A DNA stretch of 64,000 nt. Origin: UBA1275 sp038124025 (GTDB lineage: Bacteria > Bacteroidota > Rhodothermia > Balneolales > Balneolaceae). A program made the translations under genes and the position numbers. Positions 36,324 through 45,329 of the stretch are shown in pieces (the stretch's first letter is position 1; the number at the start of each line of letters is the position of its first letter). The DNA is taken from positions 68,021 through 132,020 of the forward strand of contig JAYPBC010000002.1 in the NCBI GenBank assembly GCA_038124025.1, given 5' to 3'. The notes under the pieces were generated by a model. That model was not told the DNA's origin and ran no database searches. It saw nothing but the letters and a program-made list of their open reading frames with translations.

Positions 36324-37334
36324 TTATACGGCACTCACGCAGAAATATTCTTGTTCGGTAAAGTTATGTAAGCGTTCAAGTATGGGCTGCATGGTTGTAT
36401 GCTGCATTAGTTCCATTCGGAGTTTTTTGCCGTTACGAACTCCTTTTAGATATTGTCCATAGTGTTTTTTCATTATAATGACGCCATAGCGCTCGCCTTG
36501 ATGATCAACTGATAACCGAAGCTGCTTAGCACAAATCGCAAGACGCTCTTGAAGTGGTATTTCAGCTTTGTAGCTTCCTTGCTCTAGATATTCACGTGTC
36601 TGTTTGAAAATCCATGGGTTGCCAATTGCACCTCGGCCAATCATCACGGCATCCACTCCAGTTTCAGTAAATAGCTTTGCAGCTAATTCAGGCGTAGTAA
36701 CATCGCCATTACCTATAATTGGAATATGAAGTCCAGGAGTATTTTTCAGTTTTTTAAGCCAACTCCAGTCGGCATCTCCTTTGTATTTTTGGGCTCGTGT
36801 TCTAGCATGAACAGTCAAGGCCTTTACCCCAACGGATTGCAGCATGAGAGCTACTTCTTGTATTTTTATGGTAGATTCATCCCAACCTAAACGGGTTTTT
36901 ACGGTTACTGGCTTATGTTCGACCGCATCTACTACGGTTCCTGCCATGCGTTCCATCATCCCTATGTCTTTTAAGCATGCCGCACCGGCACCTTTATTGA
37001 CTACTTTATAGACAGGGCATCCAAAATTAATATCTATCACGTCAGGCTTACTTGCCTCTGCCACTTTAGCTGCGCCATACATGGCGTCTTCTCTGCCACC
37101 AAAAATTTGAATTCCTAATGGACGTTCGGCTTCCTGAAAACTCATTTTGTGTAGAGCGATGTCAGAATCACGTATAAGTGCCTCAGAGCTAATAAATTCG
37201 GTAAATACCATATCAGCGCCCATCTTTCTGCAAATCTGTCTAAATGGGGCATCTGAAACATCTTCCATAGGAGCTAAAAAAAGTGGCTGTTCTTGCTTAG
37301 CTAGTAGTCCGTTAAAAAAATCATTTTTACTCAT
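36324..37334 (-). CDS. dusB: tRNA-dihydrouridine synthase, DusB type
   Basis: An FMN-dependent reductase of uridines in the tRNA D-loop. It is 336 aa. Signature segments: LAPMEDVSDAPFRQICR, DINFGCPVYKVVNKGAGAAC with the catalytic cysteine, VTVKTRLGWDES, TVHARTRAQKYKGDADW and IGNGDVTTPE, then MIGRGAIGNPW. The stop codon is nearly abutting the serS stop, so the two convergent genes share almost no spacer. Confidence 0.94.
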   Translation of the reverse strand: MSKNDFFNGLLAKQEQPLFLAPMEDVSDAPFRQICRKMGADMVFTEFISSEALIRDSDIALHKMSFQEAERPLGIQIFGGREDAMYGAAKVAEASKPDVIDINFGCPVYKVVNKGAGAACLKDIGMMERMAGTVVDAVEHKPVTVKTRLGWDESTIKIQEVALMLQSVGVKALTVHARTRAQKYKGDADWSWLKKLKNTPGLHIPIIGNGDVTTPELAAKLFTETGVDAVMIGRGAIGNPWIFKQTREYLEQGSYKAEIPLQERLAICAKQLRLSVDHQGERYGVIIMKKHYGQYLKGVRNGKKLRMELMQHTTMQPILERLHNFTEQEYFCVSAV

Positions 37335-37464
37335 ACAGCTAAGATACGAATATATACTTTTCTATCTGCATCTTGTGCAAATATGCAGGGATTTTTGTTA
37401 GTCATTTGACTGTAATACTGCTATATTTTAATCCTATTTACTATAATAAGTTAAACATACACTC

Positions 37465-38535
37465 ATGGATATATCGAAGATTGAAGAATTACTGGGCGAT
37501 GATGCCTCTTATTTATTACATCACACCAGTAAAACAATTACTAAAGATCAGTTAATTCAACCAACCCCTGATTATGTAGATCAGGTATGGTATCATTCTG
37601 ATCGAAACAATAGAGTTTTAGGTAATTTACAATGGTTAATGGAATCGGGTAGACTCGGAGGTACTGGATATGTATCAATACTTCCGGTTGATCAGGGAAT
37701 TGAACACTCTGCGGGTGCTTCATTTGCAAAAAATCCTGATTATTTTGATCCTGAAAATATTGTGAAGTTAGCAGTTGAAGCAGGGTGTAATGGTGTAGCG
37801 TCTACTTTTGGAGCGCTTCGCAGTGTATCACGAAAATATGCCCATAAAATACCATTCATCGTTAAGATTAATCACAATGAATTACTCACCTACCCTAATA
37901 CATTTGATCAAATAATGTATGGTACCATAGATCAAGCGTATGACATGGGTGCGGCTGCAGTGGGTGCAACGATTTATTTTGGCTCAGCAGAATCCAATCG
38001 ACAAATCCAAGAAGTTGCCCAAGCTTTTGCCTATGCACACGAGCTAGGAATGGCTACTATTTTGTGGTGTTATACACGAAATGATGCATTCAAGGTAGAT
38101 GGGGTTGATTATCACACCTCAGCAGATTTAACAGGTCAGGCCAATCATATTGGGACAACCATAGGAGCCGATATTGTGAAGCAAAAGCAGCCAACCAATA
38201 ATGGAGGTTACAAGGCTTTAAATGCGGGAGATTCTTCTTATGGTAAATTAGACGAGCGCATTTATTCAGAATTGACTACCGATCATCCTATAGATTTAAC
38301 TCGCTATCAAGTCATTAACTCATTCATGGGGCGCGCAGGTTTAATTAATTCGGGTGGGGCATCTGGATCCAACGACTTTGCCGATGCAGTGAAAACAGCC
38401 GTAATTAACAAGCGTGCAGGTGGAATGGGGCTTATTAGTGGTCGTAAGGCATTCCAGCGTCCTATTGGTGAGGGTGTGGAACTCTTGAATATGATTCAAG
38501 ATGTATATTTAAACAAAGACGTAGATATTGCGTAA
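37465..38535 (+). CDS. fbaB: class I fructose-bisphosphate aldolase (FbaB/DhnA type)
   Basis: A Schiff-base aldolase of the archaeal/FbaB family that cleaves fructose 1,6-bisphosphate to DHAP and G3P. It is 356 aa. Recognisable segments: ILPVDQGIEHSAGASFA, the VKINHNELL strand, GAAAVGATIYFGS, and GADIVKQKQP with the expected Schiff-base lysine, then FMGRAGLINSGG. It could work in glycolysis or gluconeogenesis. Two hairpins follow, the second a good terminator. Confidence 0.92.
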   Translation: MDISKIEELLGDDASYLLHHTSKTITKDQLIQPTPDYVDQVWYHSDRNNRVLGNLQWLMESGRLGGTGYVSILPVDQGIEHSAGASFAKNPDYFDPENIVKLAVEAGCNGVASTFGALRSVSRKYAHKIPFIVKINHNELLTYPNTFDQIMYGTIDQAYDMGAAAVGATIYFGSAESNRQIQEVAQAFAYAHELGMATILWCYTRNDAFKVDGVDYHTSADLTGQANHIGTTIGADIVKQKQPTNNGGYKALNAGDSSYGKLDERIYSELTTDHPIDLTRYQVINSFMGRAGLINSGGASGSNDFADAVKTAVINKRAGGMGLISGRKAFQRPIGEGVELLNMIQDVYLNKDVDIA

Positions 38536-38543
38536 AAGTACAT

Positions 38544-38572
38544 ACACCTATGTAAAATGTCATTTTAGGTGT
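38544..38572 (+). repeat. bulged inverted repeat after fbaB
   Basis: ACACCT (38544-38549) pairs with AGGTGT (38567-38572), and inside it AAAATG pairs with CATTTT around a single T. A 4-nt bulge on the left separates the two stems. No T-tract follows. It may stabilise the mRNA 3' end ahead of the terminator. Confidence 0.4.
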
Positions 38573-38596
38573 CTAACCTAGGTCACAAAGCTTTTT

Positions 38597-38629
38597 AAGC
38601 CTTGTAGAGTTTCCTGCAAGGCTTTTTTT
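38597..38629 (+). terminator. intrinsic terminator after fbaB
   Basis: AAGCCTTGTAG and CTGCAAGGCTT form an 11-bp stem (one G:U) around AGTTTC, followed by seven T. Confidence 0.9.
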
Positions 38630-38639
38630 ATACTTTAGT

Positions 38640-39686
38640 ATGAGTCAAAACAAGCAACAACTCGGTAGTCCAAAACAGATCATTTCTAAAAAATATCTGT
38701 TTTTTTCTGTTTCCTTAAGCCTTTTGACCATGGCTGGGGTTATTTGGTACACCTACACACCGGGTATCCTTGAGTATTTGGCGCCCAAAAGACTTCCTGG
38801 GTTAGGTATTGCTCTAGTTGTTTCCATACTAAGAGTATGGTTCTCCGCCGCAAAAATTCGGTTTTTATCCGCGGGAGTTATTAGTTGGATAGGAGCATTT
38901 AGGGTGCAATTGAGTTGGGATTTTACTTCAGCGGTAACTCCATCTACCATAGGTGGTGCACCTATGGCAACCTATGCGATGACCAAAGAAGGCTTACGCT
39001 TAGGCGAGTCTACTGCGATCATATTATATAGTGTACTATTAGATCAGATTTGGTTCGCTATTGCCATACCCATTTTACTGGTAGCAGGTGTGTATATGGA
39101 TGTAGTTCCGCCGTCGGTGGGTTTCCTGGGTGAAGCATCCATGTTTATTCTCTATGTTTCCTTGCTTTCCTATGCTGGTGTACTTGCATACGGTGTTTTA
39201 ATAAAACCATCGGCTATTTCAAAAATTATCAAGTGGTTTGCTAAATTACCATTTCTTAGAAAGCATAGGAATAAGATTCATTCAGAAGCAGTTAACCTAG
39301 AACAATATGCTTATCAGCTCAAAGCAAAGCCATTTCGTTTTCTCTTACGAGCGTTCTTTTATTCCACCATGTCTTGGTTAGCTAGAGTTGCACTCGCTCC
39401 CATTGTAATATTGAGTTTACTTCCCGCCCCCGAGCTACTTTCCGTGCTACGTAGCTTAGCTATGAATTTAGCCTTTTTAGTGGTGCCAACTCCTGGAGGA
39501 AGTGGTGGAGTGGAAGGTCTCTTTGTCCTATTTCAAGGTCCACTGATATCTAGGGAAGCTTTTATAGGTTTAGCGTTATTTTTATGGCGTATTATTAGCT
39601 ATTACATTACTATTGCTATGGGAATGATGGCAACTACGTGGTATGTAAATCAAGAAGTAAATCAGTTTAAACGTAGCTCAGAGTAA
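38640..39686 (+). CDS. YbhN/AglD-type lysylphosphatidylglycerol synthase transmembrane-domain protein
   Basis: A 348-aa polytopic inner-membrane protein with about eight hydrophobic helices, matching the LPG_synthase_TM (UPF0104) family. Typical segments are SWDFTSAVTPSTIGGAPMAT, and VVPTPGGSGGVEGLF near the C-terminus. Only the flippase-like membrane half is present; there is no cytosolic lysyl-transferase domain, so it is not a full MprF. Family members are thought to move or modify lipids or polyprenyl carriers. The ATG lies about 10 nt after the fbaB terminator. Confidence 0.86.
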   Translation: MSQNKQQLGSPKQIISKKYLFFSVSLSLLTMAGVIWYTYTPGILEYLAPKRLPGLGIALVVSILRVWFSAAKIRFLSAGVISWIGAFRVQLSWDFTSAVTPSTIGGAPMATYAMTKEGLRLGESTAIILYSVLLDQIWFAIAIPILLVAGVYMDVVPPSVGFLGEASMFILYVSLLSYAGVLAYGVLIKPSAISKIIKWFAKLPFLRKHRNKIHSEAVNLEQYAYQLKAKPFRFLLRAFFYSTMSWLARVALAPIVILSLLPAPELLSVLRSLAMNLAFLVVPTPGGSGGVEGLFVLFQGPLISREAFIGLALFLWRIISYYITIAMGMMATTWYVNQEVNQFKRSSE

Positions 39687-39783
39687 GTAATATAGATGTA
39701 TACACTCTTTAAAATTATAGTTGTACAGCCATCTATTGACTGTCTAAAGAGCGGAGCGATCATTATTCAAAGAATAATTTTTT

Positions 39784-41145
39784 ATGGCTAAATCGAATCA
39801 AATTTTTGTATGCACATCATGTGGGCATGAATCGCCGAAATGGTTGGGTAGCTGTCCGGGTTGTAAAGAGTGGAATAGTTTCGTTGAGCAAGAAAAAATA
39901 ACGGGTAAGACTAAACCACATAAAGCTAAAATAGCTGGATTAGATCCTGAACAATCACCAACACCACAAACGCTCAAGGACATTACAGCCACAGAGTCGT
40001 CTCGTTTTCAAACGGGAATAGCAGAGTTTGATAGGGTCTTGGGTGGGGGCTGCATGCGTGGGTCTTATGTACTGATTGGTGGTGCACCTGGGGTTGGTAA
40101 AAGTACACTTACTCTTCAAATAGCTAAGGCCGAACCAAACTTATCCATTTTATATTGCGCTGGTGAAGAATCTGTTATGCAGATAAAACAACGAGCCAAA
40201 CGCATGGGGGTCACCTCTGAAAAACTCTGGTTAATCAACGAGACACGCATCGAATATATCATCGATCAAGCTCAAAAGTTAGACCCCGATCTACTAATTG
40301 TAGATTCTATTCAAACAGTTTACCGAGACCAGTTAAGTAGCATGCCAGGTAGTGTTGCCCAAGTAAAAGAGTGCGCTGCTTTGCTTCAACAATTGGCCAA
40401 AAAATCCAGTTTGTCCATTATGATAATTGGCCACATTACCAAAGAAGGGGATATTGCGGGGCCACGGGTGTTAGAACACATGGTGGATACTGTGCTTAGT
40501 TTTGAAGGGGATGATCATTACACCTACCGGCTGTTGAGAAGTATAAAAAATAGATTTGGACCTGCCCATGAGGTGGGTGTTTTCGAGATGAAGCAAGATG
40601 GTTTGGATCAAGTGCCCAATCCATCGGCCTATTTTTTGGCAGAACGAAATCAAGAAGTATCGGGAAGTGCCATTGGTTGTATAATGGAGGGAAGCCGTCC
40701 GATACTGGTGGAAATTCAAGCATTGGTAAGCCCAAGTGCATACGGGACTCCCCAACGTACTGTTACTGGAATGGACCGTAATCGTGTCTTGCTATTCTTA
40801 GCCGTCTTAGAAAAGCGTACGGGTTTTAAATTTTCGGATAAGGATGTGTATGTTAATGTGGCTGGTGGCTTGAAAATTAAAGATCCAGCGGCTGATCTTG
40901 CCTTATGTATGGCGTTGGTATCTTCATTACTAGATATATCTCTTGACTATAATCAACTTTGGTTGGGAGAAATAGGATTGGGTGGGGAACTTAGACGGGT
41001 AGGGCAATTAGAACGACGCACCAAAGAAGCGGAAAAACTTGGTTATACACATAGTTTGGGTCAAGTAAAAGTTAACTCCAAGAACAGTCCATCTCACCTT
41101 AAGGATGTACTAAATACTTTTGGCCATAAAAAAAGCCCTAGATAA
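39784..41145 (+). CDS. radA: DNA repair protein RadA
   Basis: A RecA-related ATPase that promotes branch migration in recombinational repair. It is 453 aa. An N-terminal C4 zinc finger (Cys10, Cys13, Cys24, Cys27) is followed by Walker A GGAPGVGKST, the LLIVDSIQTVY Walker B, the RadA-specific KNRFG motif and a C-terminal Lon-protease-like domain (GYVNVAGGLKIKDPAADLA region). Its last codons overlap the hairpin that appears to terminate the convergent rpsU gene. Confidence 0.96.
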   Translation: MAKSNQIFVCTSCGHESPKWLGSCPGCKEWNSFVEQEKITGKTKPHKAKIAGLDPEQSPTPQTLKDITATESSRFQTGIAEFDRVLGGGCMRGSYVLIGGAPGVGKSTLTLQIAKAEPNLSILYCAGEESVMQIKQRAKRMGVTSEKLWLINETRIEYIIDQAQKLDPDLLIVDSIQTVYRDQLSSMPGSVAQVKECAALLQQLAKKSSLSIMIIGHITKEGDIAGPRVLEHMVDTVLSFEGDDHYTYRLLRSIKNRFGPAHEVGVFEMKQDGLDQVPNPSAYFLAERNQEVSGSAIGCIMEGSRPILVEIQALVSPSAYGTPQRTVTGMDRNRVLLFLAVLEKRTGFKFSDKDVYVNVAGGLKIKDPAADLALCMALVSSLLDISLDYNQLWLGEIGLGGELRRVGQLERRTKEAEKLGYTHSLGQVKVNSKNSPSHLKDVLNTFGHKKSPR

Positions 41146-41155
41146 ACCAGGGCTT
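41128..41155 (-). terminator. rpsU terminator embedded in the 3' end of radA
   Basis: AAGCCCT (41133-41139) pairs with AGGGCTT (41149-41155). Read on the minus strand the stem is followed by seven T, so it terminates rpsU. The hairpin and U-tract lie inside the last codons of radA, spanning its TAA. Confidence 0.82.
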
Positions 41156-41181
41156 CTATGTGATAACAATCGTAAGAAAAA

Positions 41182-41376
41182 CTAGAAATTTTCTCTTTGA
41201 CGTCGACGCTGCTCACGAACAGCCTTTTTCATGGCTTCTCGTCGTTCAATAGATGGTTTGGTAAACTGTTGACGATCCTTAAATTCATTAAGAATACGAG
41301 AACGAGTCACCATCTTTTTGAAACGATTAATCGCGCGTTCAACGCTTTCATTGTCTTTAACTTCAACGCCTAGCAT
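41182..41376 (-). CDS. rpsU: 30S ribosomal protein bS21
   Basis: A 64-aa basic protein of the small subunit (MLGVEVKDNESVERAINRFK, ending REQRRRQRENF). bS21 helps base-pair the mRNA leader with 16S rRNA in many bacteria. In Bacteroidota, which mostly do not use Shine-Dalgarno pairing, it contributes to occluding the anti-SD. It is monocistronic, with its terminator inside radA. Confidence 0.95.
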   Translation of the reverse strand: MLGVEVKDNESVERAINRFKKMVTRSRILNEFKDRQQFTKPSIERREAMKKAVREQRRRQRENF

Positions 41377-41522
41377 TGAGCCTCACTTCCTTTCATTGTA
41401 TTATTTCTCATTATTGAGAGAACTAAATATAAGACTTTTTGTGGTAGAATAAAATGTGGATCTATGTACAAAGGATGGAACAAATGAGAGTTGTTAATCG
41501 TGAATCCAGCAAAAATACCATG

Positions 41523-42341
41523 TTAGATGTGATTTAAAATCCACTTTTTATCTAACCAACGAGGGTTTAATCCTACACCAAATAACGCATAATCGTACTT
41601 TGAGGGATCCTCTGGGTCGAGTATTAAAAGTTGTTCCTGTAATTCTTCTACCGCCTTCCAGTCGTTCTGCTTTCTTGTAATTAGCCCTAGTTTTCTACTT
41701 TGTCTAGCTACGTGAACATCTAAGGGGATGTAAATTTGAGATGCAGGCATAAAATTCATACTACCAACATCGACTGGGCCATTTCGTATTGTCCAGCGTA
41801 AATACATATAAAGTCGTTTACACGATCCACCTTTTTCAGGATTGGAAATATGTCTTCGTGTTCGGGGAGGTATTTGAGGAAAAAAACTAAAAAATTCTTC
41901 GTGGAATACCCCCATTAATGGCCGGTTTGCAGCTAATGCCGTATTATAGCAATAAGCCCAAAAAGCCTCTAAGCTATGGTATTGAATTAAGATTTCTTGC
42001 ATGGTTTTGATAAACCAGTACATATCCTTAGAATTAAATGTTCTATGCTTAAAGCCCATTATTCTTCGAGCATCTAACTCTGTGAAATTACCAATAAAAT
42101 CAACTGGTCGATACGCCATCCTGGACAGTAAATCATCAATCTTTGCAATGACGATAGAACGCCTACCCCACGCCATTATAGCTGCAAAAAAACCAGCTAC
42201 GTTTATTTCTTCTGTATCCTCAAAAGCGTGTAAAAATTGAATAGGGTCGTCTTTTATATAGGCCGGAACCTCCATTTTGGTTACCCATTGATCTAGGACA
42301 GGCTTAAGCTTGAGTAGATATTTTTTTGATCGTTTACGCAA
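41523..42341 (-). CDS. TIGR02757 family protein (DUF2400)
   Basis: A 272-aa cytoplasmic protein of the TIGR02757/DUF2400 family. Characteristic pieces are DPIQFLHAFEDTEEINVAGFFAA, MAWGRRSIVIAKID, the basic SNPEKGGSCKRLYMYLRW and PLDVHVARQSRKLGL, which look like a helix-hairpin-helix DNA-glycosylase-type fold. It overlaps mutY by 8 nt, suggesting coupled translation and a DNA repair link. No biochemical function is established to my knowledge. Confidence 0.88.
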   Translation of the reverse strand: MRKRSKKYLLKLKPVLDQWVTKMEVPAYIKDDPIQFLHAFEDTEEINVAGFFAAIMAWGRRSIVIAKIDDLLSRMAYRPVDFIGNFTELDARRIMGFKHRTFNSKDMYWFIKTMQEILIQYHSLEAFWAYCYNTALAANRPLMGVFHEEFFSFFPQIPPRTRRHISNPEKGGSCKRLYMYLRWTIRNGPVDVGSMNFMPASQIYIPLDVHVARQSRKLGLITRKQNDWKAVEELQEQLLILDPEDPSKYDYALFGVGLNPRWLDKKWILNHI

Positions 42342-43443
42342 ATCGTTTCATCAAGGCAAGAGTTAAGGTCTTGTTAGCCTTAGGAAAGGGGTATTTCTTT
42401 AACTCTTGAATTGAAACCCATTTAATTTGATCACTCGCTTTGGCTATAGGTATTTGTGTCTTTTCCGTAGGCTTTAATACACAAAGATAGGCACTAAGGG
42501 TGATAGTAAAATGTGAATAGGCATGATTTAAGCTCATAAATTCTTCAATCACACTGATTTCAATACCTAATTCTTCCTTGATTTCTCTGTGCAATGCTAC
42601 CAGACTACTTTCGTCTTGTTCTTTTTTTCCACCTGGAAATTCCCATAGTCCACCTAACATAGCTTCCTCAGGACGTTGAGCAATTAATACTTGTTCCTGT
42701 TCATTTAAAATAATGCCCACCGAAATAGTCTGATGTGGACGTTTAGCTTTTTTTGAAGTATATGGGATTTCGTTGGTTCTAGCCGTTCGGTATGCAATAC
42801 ATTTTGAGGCTAGTGGGCAGTCTGAGCAAGCGGGTTTGGTTGGAGTACAGACAGTTGAGCCCAATTCCATCATGGCTTGATTAAAGTCGGCGGGTGGCCG
42901 TCCTTTTATCCATTGGTCCACTTCCTGCTGGACCATTTTTCGAGTTCCTGTTTTTCGGGTATCCTGTTCTATACCGCAAAACCGAGTTACAGTTCGGATT
43001 ACATTTCCATCCATTACCGCATGTTCCAAGCCAAAAGCTATACTTGCAATAGCAGCCGCTGTGTAAGGTCCTATGCCTGGGAGTGAAAGGAGTTGTTCAT
43101 GGTCATTGGGAAGAATCCCTTCATAGTCCTTTATAAGTATTTGGGCTGTTTTGTGGATATTTCTAGCTCTACTGTAGTAGCCAAGTCCTTCCCACTGCTT
43201 TAACACCTGTTGAGCAGATGCCGATGATAAATCGTGAACAGTTGGGAAAGCCCTTATAAATCGATTGAAAAAAGGAAGTGCCTGATCTACCCTAGTTTGT
43301 TGTAACATTATTTCTGAAATCCATATGGCGTAAGGATCTCTAGAATCTCGCCATGGCATACTTCGTTTATTCTTTTCAAACCATGAAAGCAGATTATTGG
43401 CACACATAGCGTCGAAAAGCGGGTCCTGATCTTGTCTGGTCAT
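42334..43443 (-). CDS. mutY: A/G-specific adenine DNA glycosylase with an intact Nudix box
   Basis: Removes adenine mispaired with 8-oxoguanine. It is 369 aa. The catalytic domain has SEIMLQQTRVDQ with the catalytic Glu, the HhH LPGIGPYTAAAIASIAF and the Asp in VMDGNVIRTVTR. The [4Fe-4S] ligands follow CX6CX2CX5C (CTPTKPACSDCPLASKC). The C-terminal 8-oxoG-recognition domain keeps a complete Nudix signature (GX5EX7REUXEEXGU) from Gly272 to about 294, which is degenerate in many MutY proteins. It overlaps the downstream TIGR02757 gene by 8 nt and follows the Ig-domain gene by 5 nt. Confidence 0.95.
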   Translation of the reverse strand: MTRQDQDPLFDAMCANNLLSWFEKNKRSMPWRDSRDPYAIWISEIMLQQTRVDQALPFFNRFIRAFPTVHDLSSASAQQVLKQWEGLGYYSRARNIHKTAQILIKDYEGILPNDHEQLLSLPGIGPYTAAAIASIAFGLEHAVMDGNVIRTVTRFCGIEQDTRKTGTRKMVQQEVDQWIKGRPPADFNQAMMELGSTVCTPTKPACSDCPLASKCIAYRTARTNEIPYTSKKAKRPHQTISVGIILNEQEQVLIAQRPEEAMLGGLWEFPGGKKEQDESSLVALHREIKEELGIEISVIEEFMSLNHAYSHFTITLSAYLCVLKPTEKTQIPIAKASDQIKWVSIQELKKYPFPKANKTLTLALMKRFA

Positions 43444-43448
43444 GCCCG

Positions 43449-45020
43449 TTATTGATTATTATCTCGAGGTAAATCTATCACGTTTAGCTCCACTTGTACC
43501 GAGCTTGCTGCGCCCAAGGCATCGGTTGCTATGACTTTAAACCGGTGAATTCCTAAATCCTTCTCCGATGGAGTCCAGGAAAGTTGTCCACTTTTTTCAT
43601 CTAAACGGGCACTTTCTGGAAGATCTACACCCAAAAAACGAATCAGTGATTTTTGGCTGTGTTTAGCTTCTGGATCCATAGCGGTATAGGTAACCGTATA
43701 GGGATCTCCCATGATTAATGTGCTAGTACGAATAGGACTTATTCTAGGTGGGTTATTAAAACTAGTAATATCGACTTGAATAAAGGTGCTGTCCAGTAAT
43801 CCTGTAGAACTTTGAGCTATAACATTGAGTCGATGAATACCAATTTGATTGAATTGAGGTTCCCAATAAATACCCTGTCCCTTCACCTTCATTCCACTAG
43901 GTGCTCCCTTAACACTAAAGCGAAGGGCGTCAAAAGGCCAATCTTCTACCACTTGAATGCCAAAAAGAATGGGACTAGGATAGGGTACAATTTTGGGTTC
44001 ATAGGGTAGGAGTGTTAGTGTATTAGGAAGAGGCTTGGTTTCTGCTAATTGTTCTTCCTTAGTTTGACTAAGATCATTATTTACCTTACCAATAGCTCCA
44101 AACTCGTGAAGCCATAATTGTTCGAAATCTCCCGTTAATTTATAGTTAGCTGAGGCATCCCTCTTCCAGAGGTCTATTGTATCGTTATTTAATCGCCATA
44201 TGTCTTTATTGGCACTTTCGATAAAATAGCTATCTTGATATCCAATAAGGTCCACTATAGGCGTTCCGATATCAGCTAATCGAGCGCTAGAGCCATTTTC
44301 GCTAATTCGATAAAGTACCCCTGCATCACTACTTCCAAACAACTCATTTTCTACTAAATGTAATTGATTTATAGCCTGATTAATGCTTATAGAATTAACC
44401 CATTCTAAGGTATCCTGATCCGCCGTCCATGAAAAATTGTGTAAGGTTGATGGACTAAGTACAAATAGCTGTTGCGATCGAGGAGTACTTAATACGTCTA
44501 ACACCGGCTCTCTTTGGAGAATGTCATTGGCAATAAATTCAACAGCAGAGTCAAAAGCTTCGGGATTTTGTAAGCCTAACACGCCTAGACCTTCTTCATC
44601 GAGGGCTAAGTATACACGATCACGAAGCCGGGCTACCCCTCTAGGCTCTGAGGGTAAATACGTTGAAGAATACACGCCTAACACAGAGGTTGGCTCAATT
44701 ACAGTTAATCGGTTCCCATTACCAAACAAATAGGCAAAGCGAATATCAGTCTCTATCGTGTTGCCACGATGTTGCATTCCACTATTGGTGTACAGCCACT
44801 GAGTGTCCTTTTCGCTAACTCTGAAAACAGCTAAGCCTTCTTGCTCAGAAAGCACATATAGATGACTCGGGCTTGACGCGATATCCACCACATTCTCTAT
44901 GTTCATTGATGGCGTAAATCTAATGTTCTGACTTGTTGTTTGCGCCGAGCTATTTTGATTGCAAATAATGAGGAATGAGAGCGTTAATGAGAGGATATAA
45001 CTTGAATTCCCGGGGTTCAT
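43449..45020 (-). CDS. secreted protein with beta-propeller-like body and C-terminal Ig/cadherin-like domains
   Basis: A 523-aa exported protein with an N-terminal signal (YILSLTLSFLIICNQNSSAQ). Residues about 30-330 are repetitive beta strands (LYVLSEQEGLAVFRV, LYLALDEEGLGVLGL-like blocks) suggestive of a propeller. The C-terminal third has two Ig-like/cadherin-like modules of the putative-Ig type, including LSWTPSEKDLGIHRFKVIATD. No lipobox is seen. It heads the operon with mutY, only 5 nt apart, although a functional link to repair is not evident. Function unknown. Confidence 0.72.
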   Translation of the reverse strand: MNPGNSSYILSLTLSFLIICNQNSSAQTTSQNIRFTPSMNIENVVDIASSPSHLYVLSEQEGLAVFRVSEKDTQWLYTNSGMQHRGNTIETDIRFAYLFGNGNRLTVIEPTSVLGVYSSTYLPSEPRGVARLRDRVYLALDEEGLGVLGLQNPEAFDSAVEFIANDILQREPVLDVLSTPRSQQLFVLSPSTLHNFSWTADQDTLEWVNSISINQAINQLHLVENELFGSSDAGVLYRISENGSSARLADIGTPIVDLIGYQDSYFIESANKDIWRLNNDTIDLWKRDASANYKLTGDFEQLWLHEFGAIGKVNNDLSQTKEEQLAETKPLPNTLTLLPYEPKIVPYPSPILFGIQVVEDWPFDALRFSVKGAPSGMKVKGQGIYWEPQFNQIGIHRLNVIAQSSTGLLDSTFIQVDITSFNNPPRISPIRTSTLIMGDPYTVTYTAMDPEAKHSQKSLIRFLGVDLPESARLDEKSGQLSWTPSEKDLGIHRFKVIATDALGAASSVQVELNVIDLPRDNNQ

Positions 45021-45108
45021 TATGGATGCATTAAAGTTTTTTGTTGGTTGATACTAAACAATATATACTTTGTTGAACGCGTATGAATAAGTATTAATCA
45101 ATGAGTTC

Positions 45109-45164
45109 AAACAAATGATCGTAAACAAATGATCGTAAATCAGTATGTGCAAATCAGTGTGTGC
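45109..45164. repeat. four contiguous 14-bp units
   Basis: Two identical copies of AAACAAATGATCGT (45109-45122, 45123-45136) are followed by AAATCAGTATGTGC and AAATCAGTGTGTGC (45137-45150, 45151-45164), which differ at one base. All four begin with AAA and keep the 14-bp period. The 309-bp gap 45021-45329 that contains them holds no convincing gene. Confidence 0.8.
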
Positions 45165-45171
45165 AAAAATA

Positions 45172-45221
45172 CTGCCTGAATCTAAAATTTGACTATAGAA
45201 TACGTCAAAATAGGTAGGCAG
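45172..45221. repeat. nested palindrome next to the 14-bp repeats
   Basis: An outer inverted repeat CTGCCT/AGGCAG (45172-45177, 45216-45221) encloses an inner inverted repeat TTTGAC/GTCAAA (45188-45193, 45204-45209). It could be a regulatory site or a cruciform. No U-tract follows. Confidence 0.5.
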
Positions 45222-45329
45222 GTCTATATTTACTTTATGGACAACCTGCACCGTATCTTTTCAAATTCCAAAATCTGTACCTGATCACAGATAGCACCAG
45301 TATAAATTACCATTCTTTTGTAATTATTG

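Noticed and set aside
39798..39992. 64-aa minus-strand frame in radA
   Set aside because: Antisense to the zinc-finger region of radA; no independent support.
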